Below, piece after piece: positions 32,188 through 40,183 of a stretch of 64,000 nucleotides of DNA. Both the position numbers and the translations under genes were made by a program. How positions within the stretch are numbered: the first letter of the stretch is position 1; each line of letters starts with the position of its first letter. This DNA comes from Streptomyces flavidovirens DSM 40150. Lineage in GTDB: Bacteria > Actinomycetota > Actinomycetes > Streptomycetales > Streptomycetaceae. The notes beneath the pieces are model-generated. The model ran no database searches. It was not told where the DNA came from and saw only the letters and a list, made by a program, of their open reading frames with translations. The DNA is taken from positions 1 through 64,000 of the forward strand of contig NZ_AUBE01000025.1 in the NCBI RefSeq assembly GCF_000429085.1, in the 5' to 3' direction.

Positions 32188-33526
32188 GGTGCGAGCGTAC
32201 GCGACGGCGGTGTTCGTGCATCGCGGCCGTGTACACGTCGGCCGTGGCGGACGCGGCGGTGTCCCAGCCGAAGGACTGGGCGTGGCGGGCGGCCGCCGCG
32301 CCCATCCGGTCCGCCAGGCCCGGTTCGTCGATGAAGCGCCGCAGCGCGCGGGCGTATCCGGCCGGGTCGTGGCCCTCGACGAGGATGCCGGTCTGCCCGT
32401 CCCGTACGGCTACCGGAAGGCCGCCGACCGCCGCCGCGACGACGGGCGTGCCGGACGCCTGGGCCTCTATCGCGACCAGGCCGAACGATTCGCTGTAGGA
32501 GGGCATGACCAGCGCGGAGGCCGCCCGGAACCAGTCCGCCAGACGGTCCTGGCCGACGGGCGGGCGGAAGCGTACGACGTCGGCGATGCCCAGGCGGGCC
32601 GCCAGCTTCTGCAGGCCCTCCGGCTTGGCGAGGCCGCTGCCGCTCGGTCCGCCGACGACCGGTACGACGATTTTCGAGCGCAGCGACGGGTCGTTGTCGA
32701 GGAGCACGGCTACCGCTCGCAGGAGTATGTCCGGGGCCTTGAGCGGCTGGATGCGGCCCGCGAAGAGCGGGATGAACGCGTCCTGGGGGAGGTCCAGGCG
32801 GTGGCGGGCCGCTGCCCGGCCGTCGGCAGGGCGGAAGCGGTCCAGGTTCACGCCGGGGTGTACGACGGCGATCTTGCCGGGGTCGGCCTCGTAGAAGCGG
32901 GCCAGTTCGTCCGCCTCCTCCGCCGTGTTGGCGATGAGGCGGTCCGCCGCCCGTACGATCTGCGTCTCGCCGATGACGCGCGCGGCCGGCTCGGGGGTGT
33001 CGCCCGCCGCCAGCGCGGCGTTCTTGACCTTCGCCATGGTGTGCATGGCGTGGACGAGGGGCGCGCCCCAGCGTTCGGCGGCGAGCCAGCCGACGTGTCC
33101 GGAGAGCCAGTAGTGGGAGTGGACGAGGTCGTAGTAGCCGGGTCGCTGGCCGGCCCAGGCCTGCATCACGCCGTGCGTGAAGGCGCAGAGCTGGGCGGGC
33201 AGCTCCTCCTTGGCCAGGCCCTCGTACGGACCCGCGTCGACGTGGCGGACCAGCACGCCGGGCGACAGCTCGACGCTGGGCGGCAGGCCGCCCGTGGTCG
33301 CGCGGGTGAAGATCTCGACCTCTATGTTGATGGCGGCTAGGCGCTTGGCGAGCTCGACGATGTAGACGTTCATGCCGCCCGCGTCGCCCGTCCCCGGCTG
33401 GTGCAGCGGGGAGGTGTGGACGCTGAGCATGGCGATCCGGCGCGGCTTGCGGTGGTGGCCGCCGGGCAGCCGGAGGCGGGGCGGCGTCGCCAGTGTGCCG
33501 GCGAGTCGGGAGACGTACTGGCTCAC
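32180..33526 (-). CDS. mshA: D-inositol-3-phosphate glycosyltransferase (mycothiol biosynthesis)
   Basis: This 448-residue GT4 glycosyltransferase carries out the first step of mycothiol synthesis, joining GlcNAc from UDP-GlcNAc to inositol-3-phosphate. Diagnostic segments are MLSVHTSPLHQPGTGDAGGM with VYIVELAKRLA (N-terminal domain), HSHYWLSG, VHPGVNLDRFRP, and in the C-terminal domain FAGRIQPLKAPDIL and MPSYSESFGLVAIEAQASG (the E-x7-E motif). The GTG at 33526 (VSQYVSRLAGTL) is chosen because GAGGAGGA stands 8 bases upstream; longer in-frame starts are not supported. It is co-transcribed with the YbjN gene. Confidence 0.94.
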   Translation of the reverse strand: MSQYVSRLAGTLATPPRLRLPGGHHRKPRRIAMLSVHTSPLHQPGTGDAGGMNVYIVELAKRLAAINIEVEIFTRATTGGLPPSVELSPGVLVRHVDAGPYEGLAKEELPAQLCAFTHGVMQAWAGQRPGYYDLVHSHYWLSGHVGWLAAERWGAPLVHAMHTMAKVKNAALAAGDTPEPAARVIGETQIVRAADRLIANTAEEADELARFYEADPGKIAVVHPGVNLDRFRPADGRAAARHRLDLPQDAFIPLFAGRIQPLKAPDILLRAVAVLLDNDPSLRSKIVVPVVGGPSGSGLAKPEGLQKLAARLGIADVVRFRPPVGQDRLADWFRAASALVMPSYSESFGLVAIEAQASGTPVVAAAVGGLPVAVRDGQTGILVEGHDPAGYARALRRFIDEPGLADRMGAAAARHAQSFGWDTAASATADVYTAAMHEHRRRVRSHHG

Positions 33527-33690
33527 GTCGACGGATCCTCCTCGCTCGGGACATGGCAGGGCGAGGGCGCGCGGTCCGCCCTCCGTTGAGCCCAAACAGC
33601 GGAATGACCCCCTCCAATTTCCGCTTTGCCAAATCATTACTTCGGCTGCCTCAACCTTTACCGGGCCGCGCGGGCGTTTACCCTCGCTTC

Positions 33691-34497
33691 ATGGCCTCCC
33701 GCACCTCCCCCGCGCGCCCGGTCGGCGCCGTCACCCGCGGGACGACCAACCCCAACCGCCTGCGCCGCATGGACCGCTGGATCGCCGCCGCGCACGGCCC
33801 TGAGCTGCGACGCAGCAGCGATCCTGTCGCGGTCGACCTCGGGTACGGGGCCGCGCCCTGGACCGCCGTCGAGCTGCTCGGCCGGCTGCGTACCGCCGCA
33901 CCCGCCACCGAGGTCGTGGGCATCGAGATCGAACCGGCCCGCGTCGCCGCCGCGAAGCCGTACGAGCGGCTGGGCCTCGCCTTCCGGCACGGCGGCTTCG
34001 AGGTGCCCCTGCCCGACGGCCGCCGCCCCGCCCTGATCCGGGCGGCGAACGTGCTGCGCCAGTACGACGAAGGGGAGGTCGCCGCCGTCTGGGCGCGGCT
34101 GTGCGGACGGCTGGCGCCCGGCGGGCTGCTGGTCGAGGGGACGTGCGACGAGATCGGGCGGCGGCACGTGTGGGTCGCGCTGGGGGCGGAGGGGCCGCGG
34201 ACGGTTACGTTCGCGACGCGGCTGGGGTCGCTGGAGCGGCCTTCCGACCTCGCGGAGCGGCTGCCGAAGGCGCTGATCCACCGCAATGTGCCGGGCGAGC
34301 CGGTGCACGCCTTCCTGCGGGACTTCGACCGGGCGTGGGCGGCGGCCGCTCCGTACGCCTCGCTCGGCGCCCGGCAGCGCTGGATCAAGGCCGTGCGCGA
34401 TCTGTCGGCGGACTGGCCGCTGGCGGACGGGGAGCGGCGGTGGCGGCAGGGCGAAGTCACGGTGAACTGGGCCGCTCTCCAGCCGCGCACCGGCTGA
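33691..34497 (+). CDS. Class I SAM-dependent methyltransferase-like protein
   Basis: This 268-residue protein has a Rossmann-type motif I (VAVDLGYGAAPWTAVELLGRL, about residues 46-66) and motif II VVGIEIEPARVAAAKP. IRAANVLRQYDEGEV and GGLLVEGTCDEIG complete the fold. The substrate is unknown. It is divergent from mshA. The ATG at 33691 has no ribosome-binding site, but TACCCT (33679-33684) lies 6 bases before it, so a leaderless mRNA is likely. Confidence 0.83.
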   Translation: MASRTSPARPVGAVTRGTTNPNRLRRMDRWIAAAHGPELRRSSDPVAVDLGYGAAPWTAVELLGRLRTAAPATEVVGIEIEPARVAAAKPYERLGLAFRHGGFEVPLPDGRRPALIRAANVLRQYDEGEVAAVWARLCGRLAPGGLLVEGTCDEIGRRHVWVALGAEGPRTVTFATRLGSLERPSDLAERLPKALIHRNVPGEPVHAFLRDFDRAWAAAAPYASLGARQRWIKAVRDLSADWPLADGERRWRQGEVTVNWAALQPRTG

Positions 34498-34643
34498 AAC
34501 GGTTTTGGACCTACTCGGAAGAGTGGTGGACAGGGGGAACGCGGCGGGCCGGCTGTTCGTCAGAAACCTGTGAGTGGGGGCTCTGTCGTTTTCACGGACG
34601 ACATGGCAGCATCACGGCATCGCACCTAAGTTACTGACGGTAA

Positions 34644-34665
34644 ATCACATGCGGGGCCATGTGAT
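34644..34665. promoter_or_regulatory. Palindromic operator candidate upstream of the NlpC/P60 gene
   Basis: ATCACATG-CGGGGC-CATGTGAT, perfect 8-bp arms with a 6-base spacer, lies 27-48 bases before the GTG at 34692. It resembles an operator, or a short 5'UTR hairpin. No adjacent regulator is evident. Confidence 0.5.
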
Positions 34666-34691
34666 GAGGGATCCGGGATCCGGGGGAGCTT

Positions 34692-35732
34692 GTGAACCGA
34701 CGTCGCAGCGCCGCGACCGCGATCGCGCTGGTCTGCGCCCTGACCGTGCTGGCCGCACCTGGACAGGCGTACGCGGACCCCAAGCCGCCGAGGAGTGAGC
34801 AGATCCTCCAGGCGGTACGCGGCGAGATAGACGCCCTTTACCGCAAGGCCGCGGCGGCCACGGACGCGTACAACCTCGCCGAGGAGCGCGCCGACAAGCA
34901 GTCGTCCGAGATCGTGAAGCTGGCCAGGGAGATCGTCGAGGGCCAGAAGAGGATCGACCGGCTGAAGAAGCAGGTGGGGGCGGAGGCCCGCGCCCAGTAC
35001 CGCACCGGCGGGCTGCCGCCCGAGGCGCAGATGATGCTCAGCGGCGACCCGCAGCATTTCCTGGACGGGGCGGGCCGCATCCGTGAGGGCCAGCAGGCGG
35101 CCGCGGGGCTTCTCGGCGAACTGTCGCGGACCCAGGCCGACTTGGAGGCGTACACCAAGGACGCGACCGCCCAGTGGCAGAGGCTGGAGTCCAGCCGTAA
35201 GAAGAAGGAAGCGGCGAAGAAGGAGATCAAGAAGCAGATCGCCGCCGCCGAGAAGCTGGAGTCGACGCTGGAGAAGGAGGAGCGGGCGCGGCTCCTCACG
35301 ATGGAGCAGGAGGCGCAGTTCAGAGCCCAGACCGCCTGGCTCGACTCCGGCGTGCTCCGGGGCGCCGCCGGCAAGGCGACGAAGGGCGGCGCGGCGGCTG
35401 TCGCCTACGCGACGGCGCAGATCGGCAAGCCGTACGTCTGGGGGGCCGAGGGTCCGGGCTCCTTCGACTGCTCGGGGCTGACGTCGCAGGCGTGGCTCGC
35501 GGGCGGACGCGCCATACCGCGCACGTCGCAGGAGCAGTGGAAGCGGCTGCCCCGCGTCGACGTGCGGGACATGCGGCCCGGCGACCTGATCGTCTACTTC
35601 GACGACGCCAGCCACATCGGGATGTACGTGGGCGACGGCGCGATGGTGCACGCGCCCCGCCCCGGCCGGAACGTGACGATCGCCGGGGCCGGTTCGATGC
35701 CGATTCTGGGAGTCGTACGTCCGGACAAGTGA
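34692..35732 (+). CDS. NlpC/P60 family peptidoglycan endopeptidase
   Basis: This 346-residue secreted cell-wall hydrolase has a signal peptide (1-28, ending GQAYA). A long coiled coil follows (about 35-210; EEKERARLL-type and SSRKKKEAAKKEIKKQIAAA repeats), and the C-terminal NlpC/P60 domain spans about 235-345. Cys260 in GSFDCSGLTSQAW, His308 in DDASHIGMYVGDG and His320 in MVHAP form the catalytic set. Such proteins cut the D-Glu-diaminopimelate bond in stem peptides. The coiled coil is the same layout as RipA-type hydrolases, where it regulates the active site. The GTG at 34692 follows GGGGGAG. Confidence 0.93.
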   Translation: MNRRRSAATAIALVCALTVLAAPGQAYADPKPPRSEQILQAVRGEIDALYRKAAAATDAYNLAEERADKQSSEIVKLAREIVEGQKRIDRLKKQVGAEARAQYRTGGLPPEAQMMLSGDPQHFLDGAGRIREGQQAAAGLLGELSRTQADLEAYTKDATAQWQRLESSRKKKEAAKKEIKKQIAAAEKLESTLEKEERARLLTMEQEAQFRAQTAWLDSGVLRGAAGKATKGGAAAVAYATAQIGKPYVWGAEGPGSFDCSGLTSQAWLAGGRAIPRTSQEQWKRLPRVDVRDMRPGDLIVYFDDASHIGMYVGDGAMVHAPRPGRNVTIAGAGSMPILGVVRPDK

Positions 35733-35967
35733 AGCCGGGCGCGCGGGGGTCGCGAGGGGCCGTACGGGTGGCCGGGGGCGTGATGTTCGTCATGGCGCGG
35801 GAAGCCGCCGATGCCGCCGGATGCGTTGCGGGAGGCGGCATACGGCCGCGGCCGGCTTTCCGCACGGCATTCCGCCGGAGTGCCCGGTAACGCTATGGTC
35901 CCCGTTTGGCGGAACGTCGATCGTCGTGCCGCCGCACCCTCGGGGGGAGGGAAGGAAACCGAAACCG

Positions 35968-37326
35968 ATGCCCGTACCCGTACCGCGGCAGCGTGAGAGT
36001 CCGGCCGTGGAACACGGTCAGGCCGTCCTGCCGAAACAGCAGGCCGGGAGCAGCATGGAGAGCGCGTCAGCCCCGGCCGTCGCGGGTCCCGCCGCCCCGG
36101 CCGCCCCCGTCGTGTCCGCGAACAGCACCGACCTCACCCTGCTGGTGATCGAGAACGATCCGGCGGGGACGTTCACCGTGCCCTCGCTGCTCGACGCCGC
36201 CGGCACCCGTGTCCGTATCCGCACCGCCCGGAACCTCACCGAGGCCGAACGGCTGCTCACGGACGACGTGCACTGCATCCTGCTCGACCTGGCCCTGCCC
36301 GCCCCCACCTCCGGACCCTCCGCGGAGACCGGCGACGACGGCGAGAACGGGGACCGGCTGGCCACGCTGCGGCACGTGCTGCGCCTCGCGCCCCGGCACG
36401 CCGTGCTGGCTCTGACCTCCGAGACGGACGCCGAGCGGGCCGCCGAGGCGGTGCGCGTCGGCGCGCAGGACTACCTCTTCCGCGACGAGCTCGACGGGCG
36501 CCAGCTCAGCCGGGCCATCCGGTACGCCGTGGAGCGCAAGCGCGCCGACACCGCGCAGCACAAGCTGGCCGAGTCGCGGCTGCGCGCCCAGGAGAACGCC
36601 CGCCTGGAGCGCGGCCTGCTGCCCACCCCGCTGCTGGAGGGCTCGAACCTGCGCTTCGCCTCCCGCTACCGGCCCGGACGCTCCCGCGCGCTGCTCGGCG
36701 GCGACTTCTACGACACGGTCCGCACCTCCGACGGCACGGTCCACGCGATGATCGGCGACGTCTGCGGCCACGGCCCGGACGAGGCCGCCCTCGGTGTGGA
36801 ACTGCGCATCGCGTGGCGCGCCCTGACCTTCGCGGGACTGTGCGGCGACGAGCTGCTGTCCACGCTCCAGCAGGTCCTGGAACACGAGCGGGAGAGCGAG
36901 GAGATCTTCGCGACGCTCTGCACGGTCGACATCGCGCCGGACGGACGGCGGGCCGGACTGTGCCTGGCCGGCCACCCGTCACCGCTGATAGCGCGCCAGG
37001 GCAGGGCCGCGCAGCTTCTCCCGTACGAGGACGGGGGCCCCGCGCTCGGCCTGCTGCCCCGCGCCCGCTGGTCGCGCCGGCAGGTCGAGCTGGGCGGTTC
37101 GTGGAGCCTGATGATGTACACGGACGGCCTGATCGAGGGCCGGGTCGGCCCGCCCGGCTCGAAGCAGCGGCTCGGCCAGGACGGGATGGTCGAGATGATC
37201 AACCGCCAGCTGGCGGCCGGACTCAGCGGCGAGGCCCTGCTGGAGGCCGCGGTCACCGAGGCACGGGACCTCAACGGCGGTGAACTGACCGACGACGTGG
37301 CGCTGGTGCTCCTGGACCGGGGCTGA
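35968..37326 (+). CDS. Fused receiver domain and PP2C/SpoIIE phosphatase
   Basis: This 452-residue signalling protein has a disordered Ala/Pro-rich lead (1-52). A response-regulator receiver domain spans about 53-195, with acidic END at 62-64 and the phospho-acceptor Asp107 in ILLDLALPAP. A PPM-type (SpoIIE/RsbU) serine/threonine phosphatase domain spans about 215-452 (LLGGDFYDTV, MIGDVCGHGPDEAALG, LTDDVALVLLDRG). Such phosphatases dephosphorylate anti-anti-sigma factors, here presumably under control of a partner kinase. The receiver contains an unusual insertion (TSGPSAETGDDGENG, about 113-127) in a surface loop after the phosphorylation site. The ATG at 35968 follows GGAAGGAAA. Confidence 0.92.
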   Translation: MPVPVPRQRESPAVEHGQAVLPKQQAGSSMESASAPAVAGPAAPAAPVVSANSTDLTLLVIENDPAGTFTVPSLLDAAGTRVRIRTARNLTEAERLLTDDVHCILLDLALPAPTSGPSAETGDDGENGDRLATLRHVLRLAPRHAVLALTSETDAERAAEAVRVGAQDYLFRDELDGRQLSRAIRYAVERKRADTAQHKLAESRLRAQENARLERGLLPTPLLEGSNLRFASRYRPGRSRALLGGDFYDTVRTSDGTVHAMIGDVCGHGPDEAALGVELRIAWRALTFAGLCGDELLSTLQQVLEHERESEEIFATLCTVDIAPDGRRAGLCLAGHPSPLIARQGRAAQLLPYEDGGPALGLLPRARWSRRQVELGGSWSLMMYTDGLIEGRVGPPGSKQRLGQDGMVEMINRQLAAGLSGEALLEAAVTEARDLNGGELTDDVALVLLDRG

Positions 37327-37349
37327 GGCAGCCGCCCGCCCGCTGCGGT

Positions 37350-37694
37350 CTAGCGTCCGCCGTTGTACGGCCCGTACGGACCGTCGCTGCTGCTGCCGCC
37401 GCCCCTGCGCCCGCCACCGCCGCCACCCGAGACCTGCTTGATCGCGGGCCGTACGTCGACCATGAAGACGATGGTCGCGATCAGACCGGCGATCTGCAGG
37501 AACAGCATCGGGACGAAGAGGTTCACGGCGACCGTGACGCCCAGCAGGACCAGCCAGAAGACCTTGGTCTGCTTGTCGGTGGCGCGGTACGCGTCCTCGC
37601 GGGCCGTCGCGGCGAAGAACAGCGCGACCACGGCGAGGAGGAGCATGGCGAGGTTGAGCAACGACAACAAAGTGCCGAATCCCTGGAGCAACAT
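37350..37694 (-). CDS. DUF2516 family membrane protein
   Basis: This 114-residue protein has a first hydrophobic hairpin (about 1-30, LLSLLNLAMLLLAVVALFF) and two further helices (about 47-85). A Gly/Arg/Ser-rich cytoplasmic tail follows (about 92-114). DUF2516 is a conserved actinobacterial family of unknown function. The ATG at 37694 is chosen because AGGCGG stands 8 bases before it; the GTG at 37703 has no room for one. It lies between the PP2C and HbhA-like genes. Confidence 0.82.
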   Translation of the reverse strand: MLLQGFGTLLSLLNLAMLLLAVVALFFAATAREDAYRATDKQTKVFWLVLLGVTVAVNLFVPMLFLQIAGLIATIVFMVDVRPAIKQVSGGGGGGRRGGGSSSDGPYGPYNGGR

Positions 37695-37820
37695 GCTGTA
37701 CACCGCCTAGAGAGTGGATGAGCGCCTCGCGGCCAAGGTACCCGGACAACGAGCCGGACACCCATAAAGGTGCCCGGCTCGCGCCCGTACAGCCCTGATC
37801 GCCTGCTCGCCTTGTTTGTC

Positions 37821-38393
37821 CTACTTCTCGGAGGCCGGGGTGGCCTTCTTCGCCGTCGGCGCCTTGCGTGCGGCAGGGGTCTTCTTCGCCGGAGCGGCCT
37901 TGGCCTCGGCGGCCTTCGGCTCGTCCGCCCTGGGCTCCGGGTCGGGCTCGACGGCGACGGCGATCTCGTTGATCTCCTCAGCCGCCTCGCCCCGCCAGGC
38001 CTTCACGCTCTGCTCACCGTGCTCGGCGACCTTCTCGTACGCCTCACGCGCCTTGACCGCGTACTCGGCGGCCACGCCCACGCTCCGCAGCGCCAGGTCC
38101 TGGGCCTGCTCGCCCAGCTTCTTCACATCGGTGTCGAGCGTGCCGAGCACCTCGGTGACCTTCGCCTGAACGGTGGCCTGGGCCTCCTTGGCGCGGCTGG
38201 TCACCTTCTCCTGGACGGCCTTGGGGTCGGTGTTGCGCACGGCGTCGATACGCGCCGGGGCCTCGGCACGCAGCTGCTCGATCAGCGCCGGCACCTTCTT
38301 CGCCTGCTGTACGGCGAGGTCCGCGGTGCCGGCCGCGAAGTAGAGGGGGGTCGGGTCGGTGAGGGTCTTACGCAGGTCATCGGTGATGGCCAT
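37821..38393 (-). CDS. HbhA-like coiled-coil protein with a Lys/Ala/Pro tail
   Basis: This 190-residue protein starts MAITDDLRKTLTDPTPLYFAAG. This is followed by a long alpha-helical region (about 20-140, KKVPALIEQLRAEAPARIDAV onward) and a C-terminal tail of KAAPAKKTPAARKAPTAKK type. The layout is that of the mycobacterial heparin-binding haemagglutinin HbhA, whose lysine-rich tail binds sulfated glycans. In Streptomyces the family is intracellular or surface-linked with no host role, so the function is uncertain. The ATG at 38393 is preceded by GGGAGG. It is downstream of, and probably co-transcribed with, the XRE regulator gene. Confidence 0.82.
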   Translation of the reverse strand: MAITDDLRKTLTDPTPLYFAAGTADLAVQQAKKVPALIEQLRAEAPARIDAVRNTDPKAVQEKVTSRAKEAQATVQAKVTEVLGTLDTDVKKLGEQAQDLALRSVGVAAEYAVKAREAYEKVAEHGEQSVKAWRGEAAEEINEIAVAVEPDPEPRADEPKAAEAKAAPAKKTPAARKAPTAKKATPASEK

Positions 38394-38418
38394 GACTGTG
38401 GTCCTCCCGGAGCTCAGT

Positions 38419-38856
38419 TCACTGTGAGGGTGGTGTGCCGGCATCACTGCCGTCGTCGGCCGTGCGGGGGCGGCCGGCCGGGGCGTCCGACGGGACGTCC
38501 GTGGGGACATCCGTCGCGTTCTCTTTGCGGAACGACTCGTAGATCTGGAGCAGCACCTGCTTCTGCCGCTCGTTTATCGACGGGTCGGCGAGGATGACGG
38601 CACGCGTCTCCAGCTCCTCGCGCTCCCGCTCGTCGAGGATCCCGGCCTGCACGTACAGCGTCTCGGCGGAGATCCGCAGCGCCTTCGCGAGCTGCTGCAG
38701 GATCTCCGCACTCGGCTTGCGCAGGCCGCGCTCGATCTGGCTGAGATACGGATTGGACACCCCGGCGGCGTCGGCGAGCTGCCGCAACGACAGCTGCGCG
38801 GTGCGCCGCTGCTCGCGCAGGTACTCGCCGAGATTGCCGACGTTGAGTGATGCCAT
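38419..38856 (-). CDS. XRE-family helix-turn-helix regulator
   Basis: This 145-residue regulator has an N-terminal HTH_3 domain (about 6-65, LGEYLREQRRTAQLSLRQLA, then GVSNPYLSQIERGLRKPSAE). A helical region (about 70-105) follows, then a disordered Pro/Asp tail. The ATG at 38856 starts MASLNVGNLGEYL; upstream in-frame ATGs exist. It lies 27-54 bases from a 28-bp perfect palindrome (38883-38910), the likely autoregulatory operator. It precedes the HbhA-like gene on the same strand. Confidence 0.88.
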   Translation of the reverse strand: MASLNVGNLGEYLREQRRTAQLSLRQLADAAGVSNPYLSQIERGLRKPSAEILQQLAKALRISAETLYVQAGILDEREREELETRAVILADPSINERQKQVLLQIYESFRKENATDVPTDVPSDAPAGRPRTADDGSDAGTPPSQ

Positions 38857-38882
38857 GTCCCGATAGTGCGCCATCATCGCTA

Positions 38883-38910
38883 ACTTTTGCAAGCGCCTGC
38901 TTGCAAAAGT
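38883..38910. promoter_or_regulatory. 28-bp perfect palindrome, likely XRE operator
   Basis: ACTTTTGCAAGC-GCCT-GCTTGCAAAAGT, two 12-bp arms with a 4-base centre. It lies directly upstream of the XRE gene, where a core promoter is expected. The AT content is high for this genome. Confidence 0.75.
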
Positions 38911-38950
38911 GTTCACGTGTCGCCCTCGGGCCTCAGTTGTACGGCGGCCC

Positions 38951-39454
38951 CTAGGAGCCGGTACGGCCGTCCGCCAGCTCGCGCAGGATGTCGAGGTGGC
39001 CGTTGTGGCGGGCGGTCTCCTCGATCAGGTGCAGCAGGATCCAGCGCAGATTGACGCGGCTCCCGTTGTCCCTGGCGCGCCGCGCCTCGGTGTCCAGGTC
39101 GTGGTCGGCGACCAGCTTCCGGTAGCGGGCGCACTGGGCGTCGTACGCCGAGAGCAGGTCCGCGAGCGGGACGTCGAGGGCGATGCGCATCTCGCGGTCC
39201 GGGTCCTCCTCCGTCCACGGCCCCTCGTCCTCCTCGCCGAGGAACACCACCTGGAACCAGTAGTACTCGACCCAGTGGAGGTGGCTGATGAGCCCGCACA
39301 GCGTCATCAGCGGCGATCCGGGCAGCGGGGCCTTGCGGGCGTCCTCCTGCGACACGTCGTCGCACTTGGCGCGCGCGGTGTCGCGGACGTAGTCGAGGAA
39401 GGTCGCAAGCGAGGCGCGCTCGTCGGGCGTGGGAGGGATATCGGTTCGTGTCAT
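38951..39454 (-). CDS. DinB/DUF664 family protein
   Basis: This 167-residue four-helix-bundle protein of the DinB/mycothiol-transferase-like superfamily has DVSQEDARKAPLPGSPLMTL, then GLISHLHWVEYYWFQVVF with a conserved His. The closing helix is WILLHLIEETARHNGHLDIL, where His residues in the E-x-x-x-H pattern would bind a metal. Members of this superfamily include thiol S-transferases using mycothiol or bacillithiol; this one is unassigned. The ATG at 39454 is divergent from the nitroreductase-like gene. Confidence 0.85.
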   Translation of the reverse strand: MTRTDIPPTPDERASLATFLDYVRDTARAKCDDVSQEDARKAPLPGSPLMTLCGLISHLHWVEYYWFQVVFLGEEDEGPWTEEDPDREMRIALDVPLADLLSAYDAQCARYRKLVADHDLDTEARRARDNGSRVNLRWILLHLIEETARHNGHLDILRELADGRTGS

Positions 39455-39583
39455 CGGGGTGAATGTTCTTTGCCCGTACGACCGTTGTCGAGCGATTTTG
39501 CGCCACCGGAGGCGACAGGGGTGACCCTGGATGGTGTCCGGCACTACGACGCGACAGCGATACGGCGAGAAGGAGCGGCACAG

Positions 39584-40075
39584 GTGACCACACACGTGGC
39601 AGACGAGAACAGCACCGGCGACGGCAGCGGTGCGGTGAGTGCGGTGAGTGCGGTGAAGCTCAGCCCCAGCGGCTGGGTGGCCGAGCAGGCCGAGCTGTAC
39701 GAGGAGTCCGGCGGCACCAAGGGCACCACCATGCAGGGCGCGCCCTGCCTGCTGCTGGATTACGTGGGACGGCGCACCGGCACCGTCCGGCGCACCGTGC
39801 TGATCTACGGGCGCGACGGCGACGACTACCTGGTCGTGGCGTCGAAGGGCGGCTCGGACGAGCACCCCCTGTGGTACCTGAACATCCAGGACAACCCGGA
39901 CGTACAACTGCGCGTCGGTACCGAGCGGTTCCCGGCCCGCGCCGAGACCCTCTCCGCCGAGGAGAAGGCCCGTGTGTGGCCGCACCTGGTGGACGTCTTC
40001 GCACCGTACGAGAGCTACCAGAAGAAGACCACCCGTGACATTCCGGTAGTACGGCTGCGGCGTACGGACCGCTGA
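39584..40075 (+). CDS. F420/deazaflavin-dependent nitroreductase family protein
   Basis: This 163-residue protein of the DDN/DUF385 split-barrel family has DYVGRRTGTVRRTVLIYGR (about 62-80), VVASKGGSDEHPLWYLNI and RDIPVVRL, which form the cofactor-binding core. Such enzymes use F420H2 for reduction of quinones or nitro compounds, and Streptomyces makes F420. The GTG at 39584 follows AAGGAG. The N-terminus contains a DNA-level tandem repeat (GGTGAGTGC, about 39630-39656) coding AVSAVSAV, probably polymorphic. Confidence 0.85.
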   Translation: MTTHVADENSTGDGSGAVSAVSAVKLSPSGWVAEQAELYEESGGTKGTTMQGAPCLLLDYVGRRTGTVRRTVLIYGRDGDDYLVVASKGGSDEHPLWYLNIQDNPDVQLRVGTERFPARAETLSAEEKARVWPHLVDVFAPYESYQKKTTRDIPVVRLRRTDR

Positions 40076-40107
40076 GGGGAACCGCTGAGGGGCACGGCTC
40101 AGGCGGA

Positions 40108-40139
40108 AGCCGCCCGGAGCTTCGGGGCGCCGGGCGGCT
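40108..40139. terminator. Terminator hairpin, 10-bp stem
   Basis: AGCCGCCCGG (40108-40117) pairs with CCGGGCGGCT (40130-40139). It lies between the convergent nitroreductase and HelD-like genes. Confidence 0.7.
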
Positions 40140-40183
40140 CCCCCATGGGAGGGCTCGTGCGTCCACCCGGCGCTACGAGCCGC

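Noticed and set aside
34498..34691. Possible c-di-AMP (ydaO-type) riboswitch before the NlpC/P60 gene
   Set aside because: The conserved ydaO blocks (GGGTGAATCC-like and the closing CGACAGCTAACC-type segment) are not present. Only a short palindrome is seen.
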